Positions 36,044 through 45,061 are shown, numbered from the stretch's first letter. The stretch: 64,000 nucleotides of DNA from Dehalococcoidales bacterium (GCA_016932435.1 JAFGCW010000049.1:4080-68079); one strand, 5' to 3'. Translations and numbers: made by a program. Notes: generated from the sequence alone by a model not told the origin.

Positions 36044-36880
36044 TTGAAAAAATACCTGTTCATTACCTTTTTAATTTCATGGTTACTCTGGTCACCGCCG
36101 CTGCTGGACTCTCAACATATTTCAATACCAGGATTCTTGATGCCGATAAGCATGATTGCTTCGTTTGTCCCTTCAGTTACGGGGCTGTTATTGATATACC
36201 ATGAGGACGGTAAAGCGGGATTACTCGAGGTGTGGAACAAAGTAACAAAACTAGATTTTAATAAATATTGGCTGGTTCCCACCTTATTGCTTCTACCTGT
36301 TACTGCAGCATTTTCCTACTTCATAGGTACGGGAATCTTCGGCGGGGAGGGCCTTAATATTTCAGCTTATGTCATTATTACTGTAGTAGTCATGTTTTTC
36401 ATTGGCGGTCCGTTAGGCGAGGAATTTGGATGGCGTGGTTTTCTTCTCAATCATTTGCTGGAGCGGTACAGCGTATTGAGATCCGGAATAATCCTGGGGC
36501 TTATCTGGGGAGTATGGCATCTACCTCTGCACTTTATTACCGGCTCGACGCAGGAATATGTACCTGTCTGGGCTGATATATTTATGATGACCGTGGTTTC
36601 AGTATTATTTACCTGGATTTTTGTTAACACAGGGCGGAACATGCTGGTAGCGCTGATATTTCACTGGTCAATCAACCTGTCTGTGATACTATTTCCTTAC
36701 TGGCAGGTGGGTGGTGAAAACATAGAAGTCTTACCGAACCTGTGGATACCGACTCCGGGAATGCTAGTAGGGTTTTTGGTACTGATACTGGTTACTGTGA
36801 TAATAGTGTGTTTGTACAGACGAAATCTGGGGAAGATAAATCCGGATCGAGTTCTAAGCTTGTTGGTTATAAAGATATGA
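36044..36880 (+). CDS. CPBP (CAAX/Abi-type) intramembrane metalloprotease
   Basis: 278 residues from TTG 36044 behind AAAGGAG (9 nt). About eight membrane segments. GEEFGWRGFLLNHLL is motif 1 (EExxxR), WHLPLHF motif 2 and LIFHWSIN motif 3. CPBP proteases act within membranes, some in bacteriocin self-immunity. No bacteriocin gene is adjacent. A terminator follows at 36906. Confidence 0.88.
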   Translation: MKKYLFITFLISWLLWSPPLLDSQHISIPGFLMPISMIASFVPSVTGLLLIYHEDGKAGLLEVWNKVTKLDFNKYWLVPTLLLLPVTAAFSYFIGTGIFGGEGLNISAYVIITVVVMFFIGGPLGEEFGWRGFLLNHLLERYSVLRSGIILGLIWGVWHLPLHFITGSTQEYVPVWADIFMMTVVSVLFTWIFVNTGRNMLVALIFHWSINLSVILFPYWQVGGENIEVLPNLWIPTPGMLVGFLVLILVTVIIVCLYRRNLGKINPDRVLSLLVIKI

Positions 36881-36905
36881 TTGCTGCATGGGTATAAATT
36901 ATAAT

Positions 36906-36940
36906 CGGAGAAAATCCTCTCCGTCTTTTCTTTATTTTTT
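36906..36940 (+). terminator. Terminator after the CPBP gene
   Basis: CGGAGA/TCTCCG 6-bp stem, 6-nt loop, then a T-rich run (TCTTTTCTTTATTTTTT). Confidence 0.7.
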
Positions 36941-37033
36941 CACGTATCAGATATCATGCAAACTCAGACGAACGCTATTATTCATACAGTTATGATGATA
37001 TAATTCGATAACCTTAAGCGCTAGAGGTAAATA

Positions 37034-37840
37034 ATGCCATACGCAAAAGTCGGTGATATCAATCTGTATTATGAGGTACACGGCAAAGGAGAACCGCCGG
37101 TATTTATTAATGGCTGGTTTATGCCTCTTGGCTTGTTCTATCCACTTGTTCCAGTATTCGCACGTGAATACCAGGTGATCACCTTCGATAATCGTGGAGC
37201 AGGTAAGAGTGATACGCCGGAAGGTCTCTATTCTCTTGAAATCATGGCTGAAGACCTTGCCGGGTTGCTGGATGTTATCGGGATTGAAAAAGCCCATTTC
37301 CTGGGACATTCAATGGGGGCGCGAATAGCGGAAGAGGTAGCTTTGCGCTTTCCCGAAAAGGTCAGGAGTATAGTTCTGGCAGGCCCGATCACCTATAGTT
37401 CAGAGATTGGCTGGCAGCCGGGACCGGTTACTGAAGAAGAGATAAAATCCTGGGAGGAACAGAAACTCGAAGAATGGGCATGGAGGCTGTTAAGCGATCG
37501 TGTGAACGATGACTTCATTCCCAACAATCGTGAACTTGCTGAAAACCTGGTAAGAATAATCATGGATAGTCATGGTCCAATGCATGCCAGAGTAGGACAT
37601 ACAAACGCATCGCGGTTATATGATAACTATAAACGTCTTCCGGATATCAAAGCTCCAACTATTATCCTGGCTGGTCGTGAGGACAGGACGGTACCGCTGG
37701 AGAACATACTCATTCTAAAGGAAAGACTCCCTGAAGCAGAATTAGCTATTATTGGTGATGTCAGACATTTCATGATATTGGAAGCCTTCGATGAGTCCAA
37801 CCGCATCATTCTCGATTTTCTAAGAAGGCATAGCCAGTAA
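37034..37840 (+). CDS. Alpha/beta hydrolase
   Basis: 268 residues. PPVFINGWFMPLGLFYPLVP (oxyanion region), VITFDNRGAGKSDTP, nucleophile GHSMGARIAEEVAL, acid in TIILAGREDRTVP, and His in GDVRHFMILEAF. Resembles small carboxylesterase/BioH-like enzymes; substrate cannot be read from sequence. A deleted relic of a relative lies at 25669. Confidence 0.88.
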   Translation: MPYAKVGDINLYYEVHGKGEPPVFINGWFMPLGLFYPLVPVFAREYQVITFDNRGAGKSDTPEGLYSLEIMAEDLAGLLDVIGIEKAHFLGHSMGARIAEEVALRFPEKVRSIVLAGPITYSSEIGWQPGPVTEEEIKSWEEQKLEEWAWRLLSDRVNDDFIPNNRELAENLVRIIMDSHGPMHARVGHTNASRLYDNYKRLPDIKAPTIILAGREDRTVPLENILILKERLPEAELAIIGDVRHFMILEAFDESNRIILDFLRRHSQ

Positions 37841-37883
37841 GTATCTTCAAAACCCCGACACCTGACATGTTCTGACTACCACC

Positions 37884-38339
37884 TTACGGCTGCCAGTCAG
37901 GTAAAATTTCCTTGTCGACCGGATAGTCTACTTTTTCTTCTCCGATATATGCCGAGTATTCCTGGGTGATAGGACAGTTCACGAAGAAGAATGGTGTGCC
38001 CACTCTCTTGTGCACGATAGGGCAATGTACCAGCCCCGCCGGAATGTGAACGGTGCATGTCTGGTTGATGATTATCTTTTCACCGCTGTCGCCGATATAG
38101 ATTTCAGATTCCGCGTCGTATGCTTTCAGATCTTCCGTACAGGGCACGAACGCGAAAACCTCATCGAAATCGTGCTTGTGAGGATCTTCACTCATCTTAT
38201 AAGGCTGATTCACATGGGTAAACCTTATCTGGAAGTTACTGTCTTTTAAGGCGAAGTATATCATTCCTAAAAACGGCGGATAGATACTGTCACGGACGAT
38301 ATTTGGCGTAATCAGGTGATTATAATTAGACTCGGTCAT
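37884..38339 (-). CDS. Cupin-like protein
   Basis: 151 residues. DPHKHDFDEVFAFV gives motif 1 (HxH...E) and CTVHIPAGLVHCPIVHKRVG motif 2. N-terminus MTESNYNHLITP resembles the start of the cupin at 27606 (KYDHLFVSG), so the two are distant paralogues. Function unknown. Single gene convergent with the hydrolase. Confidence 0.72.
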   Translation of the reverse strand: MTESNYNHLITPNIVRDSIYPPFLGMIYFALKDSNFQIRFTHVNQPYKMSEDPHKHDFDEVFAFVPCTEDLKAYDAESEIYIGDSGEKIIINQTCTVHIPAGLVHCPIVHKRVGTPFFFVNCPITQEYSAYIGEEKVDYPVDKEILPDWQP

Positions 38340-38446
38340 TTTTCATTGTCCTCCTTCGTAGTAGTATACATACTAAAACGGAGAAATGAAACTGGTATCA
38401 ACAGTACGTCCTGAGGCTAAATCCACTTTTTATAAACAGAAAATAT

Positions 38447-38490
38447 AAAAGCGGTAAGTGCCTGAATAGTTACTTACCGCTTTTTTTAAG
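38447..38490 (-). terminator. Bidirectional terminator after the small secreted peptide gene
   Basis: AAAAGCGGTAAGT pairs with ACTTACCGCTTTTT. T-runs occur on both sides, so it can stop transcription from both strands. Confidence 0.8.
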
Positions 38491-38501
38491 GATAATTTTT
38501 A

Positions 38502-38657
38502 TTACGGTTGAAATGGAGGTGGATCTTGAACCTGTACCTGGTTTACATCACCTTGTCCGTTCTCTCCGCGTACCTTATCACCTCCGGCTAACGCAGTTGA
38601 TGATATGGATGCGAAAACAAGTATTGCGATTATGGTAATGATTAGCAGCTTCTTCAT
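38502..38657 (-). CDS. Small secreted peptide with signal sequence
   Basis: 51 residues. MKKLLIITIIAILVFASISS is a clear signal peptide start, ending at an ALA cleavage site before GGDKVRGENGQ; the tail is Gln/Pro-rich and ends DPPPFQP. RBS AAGGAG is 6 nt upstream and a strong terminator follows, so the gene stands alone and is likely expressed. The mature peptide of about 27 residues has no Cys. Not recognised; role unknown. Confidence 0.75.
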   Translation of the reverse strand: MKKLLIITIIAILVFASISSTALAGGDKVRGENGQGDVNQVQVQDPPPFQP

Positions 38658-38768
38658 GTATTCTCCTTATTTTTTACTCATATTATACCCTGGACTACTT
38701 ATTCAAGGCAAAACTGATAGATAATATTAAGAATAAAAGTATACCGATAGGGGACTCAGACTACGGGA

Positions 38769-39059
38769 CTATTTTATTCTCCGGGTGTGGATTATCCCCA
38801 GTAGCTGATTGACTAGTTTCAACCAGTCTTCTTCGCTGATTTCCTGCGGGTGTGAAAGTAAAAAACTGTCGACTGCTAACAGAATTTCATTTTTCGTTTC
38901 AAGCTTATGTTTCGTAACTTTGTCTACTGTATACTTATCCGTTATTACCATTTTTTTACCAGAGAACGTGTGCATTATAACCGGATTTAAACTGGGTAGA
39001 TAATCCTGATTATTAAAGTTTTCACAGGCAATAGGTGACGGCGATGGAATCGGCAACAT
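38769..39059 (-). CDS. Hypothetical small protein, paralogue of the upstream gene
   Basis: 96 residues, or 60 from ATG 38951. The C-terminus SHPQEISEEDWLKLVNQLLGIIHTRR aligns with NHSRSVTDQEWSQLMDKIVDIINTQR of the gene before it, so the two are tandem paralogues. The short form MVITDKYTVDKV also aligns with the start of the neighbour, which favours 38951. But an ATG at 39059 follows the upstream stop by one base, which allows coupling. Function unknown. Confidence 0.6.
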   Translation of the reverse strand: MLPIPSPSPIACENFNNQDYLPSLNPVIMHTFSGKKMVITDKYTVDKVTKHKLETKNEILLAVDSFLLSHPQEISEEDWLKLVNQLLGIIHTRRIK

Positions 39060-39060
39060 G

Positions 39061-39261
39061 TCAGGAGCGCTGAGTATTGATTATATCCACTATTTTGTCC
39101 ATGAGTTGCGACCATTCCTGGTCGGTTACGCTACGCGAATGATTGACAAAGAAATCACCGGTCACCATTGAGATCCTGTTGAGCAGAACAGAAGATTTGA
39201 GCCTCATTTTCCCCACTTTTTCAAAATCGCTGATTTGCTTTATCTCTGCCACCATTGCCAT
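39061..39261 (-). CDS. Hypothetical small protein (tandem paralogue)
   Basis: 66 residues. Helical, with a conserved-looking C-terminal block TDQEWSQLMDKIVDIINTQR shared with the downstream gene. No membrane segment or Cys. Not recognised. RBS is weak. The pair stands between a secreted peptide gene and typA; the 250 nt between it and typA hold no gene I can see. Confidence 0.6.
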   Translation of the reverse strand: MAMVAEIKQISDFEKVGKMRLKSSVLLNRISMVTGDFFVNHSRSVTDQEWSQLMDKIVDIINTQRS

Positions 39262-39511
39262 ACTCCATTAAAAAGGTTCACGTGATTACATGTATTATAT
39301 TTAGAATAATATATTCTTACGATGGCAACAATATACGTACAGCTAACGAATGATAATCGAAAGTATCATAAAAAGGTCGTGCCTATGGCGAATCACAGGT
39401 CAGCTTGAACAAGCATAAAAATATCAAGATCGTATTTCTTCTGTATCGAGCCTTGCGAGCTGGAAAGACTGGGAAAATCTATGATTCGGATGTTTTCAGA
39501 ACACCTTAGCC

Positions 39512-41344
39512 TTATTGTGTTACCGCTTGCCTGGTAGCCGAATGATTCCTCAGACGCTGTGCATGAGTAAGCAGTTTTTTCCTTATCCTGATATTTCCCG
39601 GGGTTATCTCCAGGAGTTCGTCTGCGGCGATAAAATCAATAGCCTGTTCCAGGCTGAACTTGATCGCCGGAGTAAGTTTTACTGCGATATCGGATGTCGA
39701 TGAACGGATATTAGTCTTCTTCTTCTCTTTACAGACGTTTACCGGTATATCCTGCGGTCGTGTATTCAATCCTACGACCATCCCTTCATAGACCTGTGTG
39801 CCCGGTTCAACAAAAGTGAGACCACGTTCCTGGGCATTCGAAATACCATAGGTTATTGCGAAGCCGTCTTCCGATGCAACAAGAACACCGTTCCGTGTAG
39901 TAATAATTTCTCCCAGCATCGGTTCAAACCCAAGGAAAATATTATTCGAGACGCTTTCACCACGGGTTGCTGTCAGGAAGGTACTCCTAAGGCCGATAAG
40001 CCCCCTTGTGGGTATATGGAATATCATTCTGACATTATCCTGCCCGTTATTGGTCATGTCTATCATCCTGGCCTTGCGTTTGCTGAGTATCTCGGTTAGT
40101 ACCCCTATAAAGTTCTTCCTGGTATCTATTGTGAGAGTTTCAACAGGCTCGAAGGATTTCCCATCGATAATTTTCACGATAGCCTGAGGTTTGGATACTT
40201 CGAACTCATATCCTTCTCGACGCATGGTTTCTATCAGGATAGCCAGGTGCAGTTCTCCTCTCCCTTTTACAAGGAAAGTGTCCGGTGTGGCTGTATCGTT
40301 CACTCTCAGACTAAGGTTGGTGTCAAGTTCCCTGTAAAGGCGCTCGCGTAACTGACGCGTAGTACAGAACCGGCCTTCTCTACCTCTCAACGGAGACGTA
40401 TTGACTCCGAAGGTCATTTCTACGGTGGGTTCGCCTATCTCGATACGTGGTAACGAATCAGGCTGCTCCGGGCTTGCGATCGTGTCGCCGATACTGACAT
40501 TGTCGATGCCTGTTAGCGCGATGATATCCCCGGCTTCAGCAGTATCAACCTTTACCCTTTTCAGTCCCATGTGGGTGAAAACCTCGGCAACCTCGTATTC
40601 GTTTATACGGTCTTCCCCGTCGATAACGGCTACTGTTTCCTTGGCGGTAATGGTTCCTCTCCATATCCGGCCGATAGAAATTTTACCTTTGTGGCTGTCG
40701 TAGGAGAGGTTCGAAACCATCATCTGGAAAGGACCGTCTTCTATTCTCGGAGGTGGTATAAACTCCAGTATACTATCGAATATCGGGCTTATATCCGTAC
40801 CCTTCATATTAGGATTCGTAGAAGCCGTCCCGTTTCTGGCACTGGAGTAGAGGACGGGAAAATCAAGTTGATCTGAAGTAGTTGCGAGTTCCAGGAAAAG
40901 GTCTTGAGTAAGCCTGACAACTTCGGCTGTACGCGGATCAGGTCTGTCCATCTTGTTAATAACGACGATGATCTTCAGTCCTTTCTGAAGAGCGTGGCGT
41001 AACACGAACTTTGTCTGAGGCATCGGACCTTCTATGGAATCGATAAGCAGTAAACATCCGTCAGCCATACTGATAACTCGTTCCACTTCTCCACTGAAAT
41101 CGACGTGACCGGGAGTATCGATGATGTTGATTTTTACACCGCGGTAGACGATCGCCGTGTTCTTGGCCATGATGGTAATACCTTTTTCCCTCTCAAGAGT
41201 ATTGCTGTCCATTATCAGCTCGCCCACTTCCTGGTTGTCGCGGAAGATGTGACTCTGCTTCAGCATGGCATCGACGAGGGTGGTCTTGCCATGATCGACA
41301 TGGGCAACAATGGCAATATTTCGTATATCATTGCGATAATTCAT
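39512..41344 (-). CDS. typA: Ribosome-associated GTPase TypA/BipA
   Basis: 610 residues. G1 AHVDHGKT, switch region [14 protein letters not shown]3 [13 protein letters not shown]4 NKMDRPDPR, then EF-G-like domains and the BipA C-terminal domain ([40 protein letters not shown]). It acts on ribosome assembly and stress or cold adaptation. Length is normal. A leader with a short ORF and terminator lies 215-285 nt upstream on the same strand. Confidence 0.95.
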   Translation of the reverse strand: MNYRNDIRNIAIVAHVDHGKTTLVDAMLKQSHIFRDNQEVGELIMDSNTLEREKGITIMAKNTAIVYRGVKINIIDTPGHVDFSGEVERVISMADGCLLLIDSIEGPMPQTKFVLRHALQKGLKIIVVINKMDRPDPRTAEVVRLTQDLFLELATTSDQLDFPVLYSSARNGTASTNPNMKGTDISPIFDSILEFIPPPRIEDGPFQMMVSNLSYDSHKGKISIGRIWRGTITAKETVAVIDGEDRINEYEVAEVFTHMGLKRVKVDTAEAGDIIALTGIDNVSIGDTIASPEQPDSLPRIEIGEPTVEMTFGVNTSPLRGREGRFCTTRQLRERLYRELDTNLSLRVNDTATPDTFLVKGRGELHLAILIETMRREGYEFEVSKPQAIVKIIDGKSFEPVETLTIDTRKNFIGVLTEILSKRKARMIDMTNNGQDNVRMIFHIPTRGLIGLRSTFLTATRGESVSNNIFLGFEPMLGEIITTRNGVLVASEDGFAITYGISNAQERGLTFVEPGTQVYEGMVVGLNTRPQDIPVNVCKEKKKTNIRSSTSDIAVKLTPAIKFSLEQAIDFIAADELLEITPGNIRIRKKLLTHAQRLRNHSATRQAVTQ

Positions 41345-41548
41345 ATAATTGATCGATATTCCTTTTTAAGCATTTCATCTACGGGATATCTGGTCCCGTT
41401 ATAGGCACAAGAGAAAACATTTTTTCATTAACTTTTGAAAAGATACGTATCTGGCGGATCTGGTTTTACATGTGTAAGTTATTGCCGGGAATTAACCTTT
41501 TCATGAGTTTTTCCGGTGCAGGTTACCGATGTCCGGACCCCTGCAGAT

Positions 41549-41627
41549 AAAAAAACCAGGGAGTTTACTGGCGTTAACTCCCCTCTCTGTAGCGATGAAG
41601 GTGAAAGTAATTGCGGATATTATTCAT
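41549..41627 (-). promoter_or_regulatory. Short ORF plus terminator in the typA leader
   Basis: On the minus strand an ORF MNNIRNYFHLHRYREGS (41574-41627) ends with its TAA inside the first arm of a hairpin GGGAGTT/AACTCCC (41559-41582), followed by GGTTTTTTT. A TATAAT (41655-41660) lies about 28 nt before the ATG. So it could be an attenuator leader for typA or a small transcript of its own. No SD sequence is seen. Confidence 0.45.
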
Positions 41628-41838
41628 GTTTTGATATTAACTGAGCCTATAGCTATTATACAGTATCCCTGCATAATAAGGAACTGGTAAACCACTTATT
41701 TACGCCGACATTAAATGGAATAGGCTCTTTCCGATAGACCTCCCTTTGTTCGAGCCGTAAGACGATAGCAGAGAGTAGAGACATGGTCAATAAAAACGTG
41801 ATACAGGATTTTAGCGTGGATTACTTTCGTTTTTTGTA

Positions 41839-41931
41839 TTGACTTCTTTTTCCGTGCTGTAATAAACTCAACAATATTTTCACGGGTACTATGAACTGAT
41901 GAAGTGTGGATGTTTAAAGTACCCTTTTTTT
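41839..41931 (+). promoter_or_regulatory. Promoter and conserved 41-nt hairpin before the first SnoaL gene (copy 1)
   Basis: TTGACT (41839) with a TAAACT -10 candidate 18 bp on, then a hairpin GGGTACT/AGTACCC (41884-41924) enclosing TGAACTGATGAAGTGTGGA and followed by seven T. The block reoccurs at 44971-45061 with about 85 percent identity while flanks differ more. Looks like an attenuator or structured leader. Confidence 0.6.
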
Positions 41932-41950
41932 ATTACGAAAGGAGTAAACC

Positions 41951-42391
41951 ATGGGAATTGAAGAGAATAAAGAAGTGGTGCAGGGATACATAGAGGAGAT
42001 AGTCAATAAAAAGAAATATGATAAGTGGGAACAATATATGTCCGATGAGTTTAGCGGAAATAAAGGAGCTATCGCAACAAAAGAAGACCATCTTCAATAT
42101 TGGGATGGGCATCGGTCGAATATGCCGGACCTGCAGGTAGAGATAACGGATATAATGGCTGAAGGGGACAGGGTGATTACTATTCAGAAATGGAGTGGTC
42201 ATGCATCTGCTGACGGCGCCTACCGGTCTGCAGAAGGAAAATATGGGGAATGTACTCATGCTAATTTATACGAGTTGAAGGATGGGAAAATCATTAGCGG
42301 AGGTGTCCTGGTGAGTGGTGCACTCGCTCTGTTACAACAGTACGAAATAATACCTTCTATGGAAGAACTTGCTAAGAAATTAACGAAATAG
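41951..42391 (+). CDS. SnoaL-like / ester-cyclase-fold protein (paralogue 1)
   Basis: 146 residues. MGIEENKEVVQGYIEEIVNKKKYDKWEQYMSDEF, MPDLQVEITDIMAEGDRVITIQKWSGHASADG and YELKDGKIISGGVL make the SnoaL/NTF2-like cone fold. Enzymes and binding proteins share this fold; function cannot be assigned. Three other paralogues follow within 4 kb, three of the four starting MGIEENK. RBS AAAGGAG. It lies downstream of the conserved leader. Confidence 0.85.
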   Translation: MGIEENKEVVQGYIEEIVNKKKYDKWEQYMSDEFSGNKGAIATKEDHLQYWDGHRSNMPDLQVEITDIMAEGDRVITIQKWSGHASADGAYRSAEGKYGECTHANLYELKDGKIISGGVLVSGALALLQQYEIIPSMEELAKKLTK

Positions 42392-42566
42392 ATATTATTT
42401 CACCGTAAAAGAGTCTATACAATATGAGTTCCTGAATCGGTTGAGTAAAACAGGGTACATACCTGTCCATATCACCGAAAAACCGGAAATGAGCAGGCAA
42501 GAGCCTGTTGAGTAACAATACCAGTAATTAATGAATAATAACCAAAATAAGAAAGGAATATATACA

Positions 42567-42974
42567 ATGGGGATTGAAGAGAACAAGAGACCGATAGAAA
42601 TCCTGTGCAAAACGGTTTTCCAGAATCATGATTTCAGTAAACTGGACGAGATTATGAGAGATGATTATATCCAGCATAACCAGGCATGCCCGCAGGGGAA
42701 AGCCGGATTCATAGAGTTTTTTAAGGATATATTCAGAGGAGTGCCTGATTTCAGCTACACCGTGAAACGGATTATTTCCGAAGGTGATATCGTTATGCTT
42801 TATGCCACTACCACGGGGACGCATGATCATGAATGGCTGGGTAATCCTCCAACAGGGAATGAGCTTAGTTACGATGTTGTTGATATTTTCCGGATTGAGG
42901 ACGGGAAGATAGCTGAGCACTGGGATGTTGCGGACACGATGAGAATGGCCAGGCAGCTTGGCAGAGTAAAGTAA
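42567..42974 (+). CDS. SnoaL-like / ester-cyclase-fold protein (paralogue 2)
   Basis: 135 residues from ATG 42567 (AAAGGA upstream), starting MGIEENKRPIEILCKTVFQNHDF. DDYIQHNQACPQGKAGFIEFFKDIFRGVPDFSYTVKRIISEGDIVMLYATTTGTH and VVDIFRIEDGKIAEHWDV are typical of this family. Substrate unknown. It lies 175 nt behind paralogue 1. The sequence 42995-43060 just after it has several nested complementary pairs and may form the 3' end structure. Confidence 0.87.
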   Translation: MGIEENKRPIEILCKTVFQNHDFSKLDEIMRDDYIQHNQACPQGKAGFIEFFKDIFRGVPDFSYTVKRIISEGDIVMLYATTTGTHDHEWLGNPPTGNELSYDVVDIFRIEDGKIAEHWDVADTMRMARQLGRVK

Positions 42975-43054
42975 GAGAGGTTATGAACTTTGCTGGAACT
43001 GTAACCCTCAATGGTACTTTCCAAGGGATACCACCAAAAGGTGGGTTAGGCTAA

Positions 43055-43435
43055 CTACAGGTGATAAAACGTAAATGGTGCGAGGAGTGTCCAGAGTAAC
43101 ACTAATATCCAGACTCGACCTTTACCGATATTATAGTCGTCAAACAATACCTGCCATGGTTTCTTCCTGGCATAATGACCAAAAATGAACTCGAAAATAA
43201 TGGTTATGGCTAACCAGATTCCACCGATTGAAAGCGCCTGACCTGAAGATTCCAGCGGCCAAATATTAGAGAAAATCCAGACGTAAATTCCCATCAGGAG
43301 TATAAACGAAACAGTAGAAGCTTGATGGGCTGATAATTCACTAAGGTAACGACGATAGACTTTATCTCTCGTCAAACCGTTCAGGATTGCGAGAAGTACC
43401 AGGCCGAACCAGAGTATTACGTATTTCCAGACCAT
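43055..43435 (-). CDS. Hypothetical four-helix membrane protein
   Basis: 126 residues with about four hydrophobic segments (VILWFGLVLLAILNGL, TVSFILLMGIYVWIFS, IGGIWLAITIIFEFIFGHY, WILVLLWTLLAPF). The motif GHYARKKPWQVLFDDYNIGKGRVW between helices 3 and 4 looks conserved in membrane proteins of unknown role. Not assigned to a named family. Convergent with the SnoaL gene. Confidence 0.7.
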   Translation of the reverse strand: MVWKYVILWFGLVLLAILNGLTRDKVYRRYLSELSAHQASTVSFILLMGIYVWIFSNIWPLESSGQALSIGGIWLAITIIFEFIFGHYARKKPWQVLFDDYNIGKGRVWILVLLWTLLAPFTFYHL

Positions 43436-43469
43436 TTTCTTAGAATACCTGTTATCCGGGGTATAAAAA

Positions 43470-43519
43470 TGGGGACTACCGGTGGATTCGAACCACCGGC
43501 CAGACGCTTATGAGTTCCA
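43470..43519 (-). tRNA. 3'-half tRNA-Met-like remnant (pseudo-tRNA)
   Basis: On the minus strand: CTCATAA anticodon loop (CAT), T arm GGTGG/CCACC with TTCGAAT loop, acceptor 3' strand GGTAGTC, then C and CCA. The 5' half (acceptor, D arm) is missing: the sequence before the anticodon is AT-rich and unrelated. It resembles but is not identical to the full tRNA at 46067. Such 3' fragments are left by integration or recombination at tRNA genes. Confidence 0.65.
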
Positions 43520-43605
43520 TATTCAAGATTATTTAATGGGTAATCGGGATGTCTGTCTGGTGATGCGAGTGTCTATCTGATAATCTTCACCTTGATATTC
43601 CCTCG

Positions 43606-44163
43606 TTAATTCTTCGGTGTACGCTTGAGCTCAAACTTGTTCCTCACGTTCGGATCAGGGCAGGTCACAGCATATGTTTCAGGATCGGGTTGCCAGGGAT
43701 ATTGTCCGCCATACCGCATTACCATAACTGCTTCATCAATAGCCTTTAAGGCTGAAGGACAGATATTCTCGAGGACCATTTCCATTGGTCCTTTAATTTC
43801 CCAGGTATCTCCTTCCTTGTGGCCGTAACCACAGTCTCCGTCGCACTCCTTGCCGATCATTCTGACGGTGACATCATACGCATCAGCTTTTTTATCGGTC
43901 TCGGGTTCACGTCTCACTTCGAAAACGTTGTTAACGAGGTGATCGGGACAGCATTGAGTGACGACGTTAGGATCGCCTTCCCACGGGAAACTGCCGCCGT
44001 TTTTCAGAACCTCGATAAACGGGCGAAGAGAGTTGAACGCAAAGCTGCATAATCCCTGCGGAGTCTTATTATCGTACAGCCATTCGGTACCCGGCTTAAG
44101 CCCCTGGTTACAGGGCCTGTCATTTTTTAATAATTTTATCCTGATTTTATACTGGTCCGCCAT
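43606..44163 (-). CDS. Protein with two tandem TIGR04076-type domains
   Basis: 185 residues from ATG 44163 (GGAGGGG upstream). Repeat 1 (residues about 4-90): YKIRIKLL...CNQGLKPGTEWLY...LRPFIEVLKNGGSFPW. Repeat 2 (about 98-185): YDVTVRMIG...CGYGHKEGDTWEI...LKAIDEAVMVMRYGGQYPW. Each ends with a CP-D motif (CCPDHLVNNVFEVRR; TCPDPNVRNKFELKR). Members usually have one domain of 80-90 residues. Function unknown; cysteines suggest metal binding. Confidence 0.82.
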   Translation of the reverse strand: MADQYKIRIKLLKNDRPCNQGLKPGTEWLYDNKTPQGLCSFAFNSLRPFIEVLKNGGSFPWEGDPNVVTQCCPDHLVNNVFEVRREPETDKKADAYDVTVRMIGKECDGDCGYGHKEGDTWEIKGPMEMVLENICPSALKAIDEAVMVMRYGGQYPWQPDPETYAVTCPDPNVRNKFELKRTPKN

Positions 44164-44308
44164 TTTCCCCTCCATATGTTAGAAAATATGCTCTATGCTA
44201 TATGAAGCTCGTAATAGTGTCAACACCGGATTTTTCCTGTCTCCTGAGAATAGGATAGAGGGTAACCCGAACAATCCGCTCCGGATTATTTCATATAAAT
44301 TGCCGCTC

Positions 44309-44722
44309 TTACAGGTCTATGTATTCCTTCGGCTCGAAGTTCTGTGCCATCGTCCAGGCAGTAGCTTTCCCTTTAAGTCGGTAGAGTGCCACGACATCGA
44401 TGCCGTGCTCTTCAACGGTAGGTTTCATAAACGGGCGTTCTTCGACCATTTTCTCTTTTGCGGTAACGTCATTAATAATCTCAGCCGTACCGCTGACTCT
44501 TACCTGGACTCCTCCCTTTAAATCATTGAAACAGAGTTCCATTTTTGGATTATCGACTACCTGCTGATGGATGTCTTTGATCGTCCATGTCTGGATAATG
44601 ATGCCGTTTTCATCGGCTTTCGGTATTCCCATGGCACGGACGCGCGGCTGGTCTCCTTCGACAGTTGCCATCCAGGCAATAGGATTAGCCTTGATAAGTG
44701 CGAAAATTTCCTCTTTTGTCAT
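44309..44722 (-). CDS. Pyridoxamine 5'-phosphate oxidase-like flavin-binding protein
   Basis: 137 residues from ATG 44722 behind AAGGAGAAG. IKANPIAWMATVEGDQPRVRAMGI, WTIKDIHQQVVDNPKMELCFND and GGVQVRVSGTAEII are the split-barrel PNPOx-like signature, binding FMN or F420. These small proteins reduce or bind unknown substrates. The start was set past a longer frame since the RBS is clear. Single gene. Confidence 0.88.
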   Translation of the reverse strand: MTKEEIFALIKANPIAWMATVEGDQPRVRAMGIPKADENGIIIQTWTIKDIHQQVVDNPKMELCFNDLKGGVQVRVSGTAEIINDVTAKEKMVEERPFMKPTVEEHGIDVVALYRLKGKATAWTMAQNFEPKEYIDL

Positions 44723-44970
44723 CTTATTCTCTTCTCCTTTACTTAACGGATTAGCATGCAGGTGCCGGGTTTGTTCATTCAACTTATCGACTAATATTAC
44801 ATCATTCCGAGTGTATAGTCGATTAACCCATCCATTCCCTGCTTAACAGCTATATTAGACATTGAACCTAACCTCCTCTTGTTCGAGCTGCGAGACGATA
44901 ACCGAGGACAAATACTAGGTCAACCGGAATGTGACACAGAGTTTAGACTCAATTACACTTGGTTCTTGTA

Positions 44971-45061
44971 TTGACTTCTTATTCCGTGCTGTAATAAACT
45001 CAACAATACTTTGTGGGTGCTATGAACTGATGAAGTGTGGAGGTTTGTAGTACCTGTTTTG
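44971..45061 (+). promoter_or_regulatory. Promoter and conserved hairpin before SnoaL paralogue 3 (copy 2)
   Basis: TTGACT at 44971, then a hairpin at 45015-45055: GGGTGCTA pairs with TAGTACCT using two G-U pairs, loop TGAACTGATGAAGTGTGGAG as in copy 1, then GTTTTGTTTTT. A strong SD (GGGAGGTG, 45069) is followed by a short ORF MCLEINYQ that stops 35 nt before the SnoaL start. Confidence 0.6.

Noticed and set aside
41884..41924. Hammerhead ribozyme because of CTGATGA
   Set aside because: The GAAA core and three-stem junction are missing; the hairpin plus T-run fits a terminator.
41884..45055. Fluoride or preQ1 riboswitch in the SnoaL leaders
   Set aside because: Conserved bases of those classes are not present, and SnoaL genes are not their usual targets.
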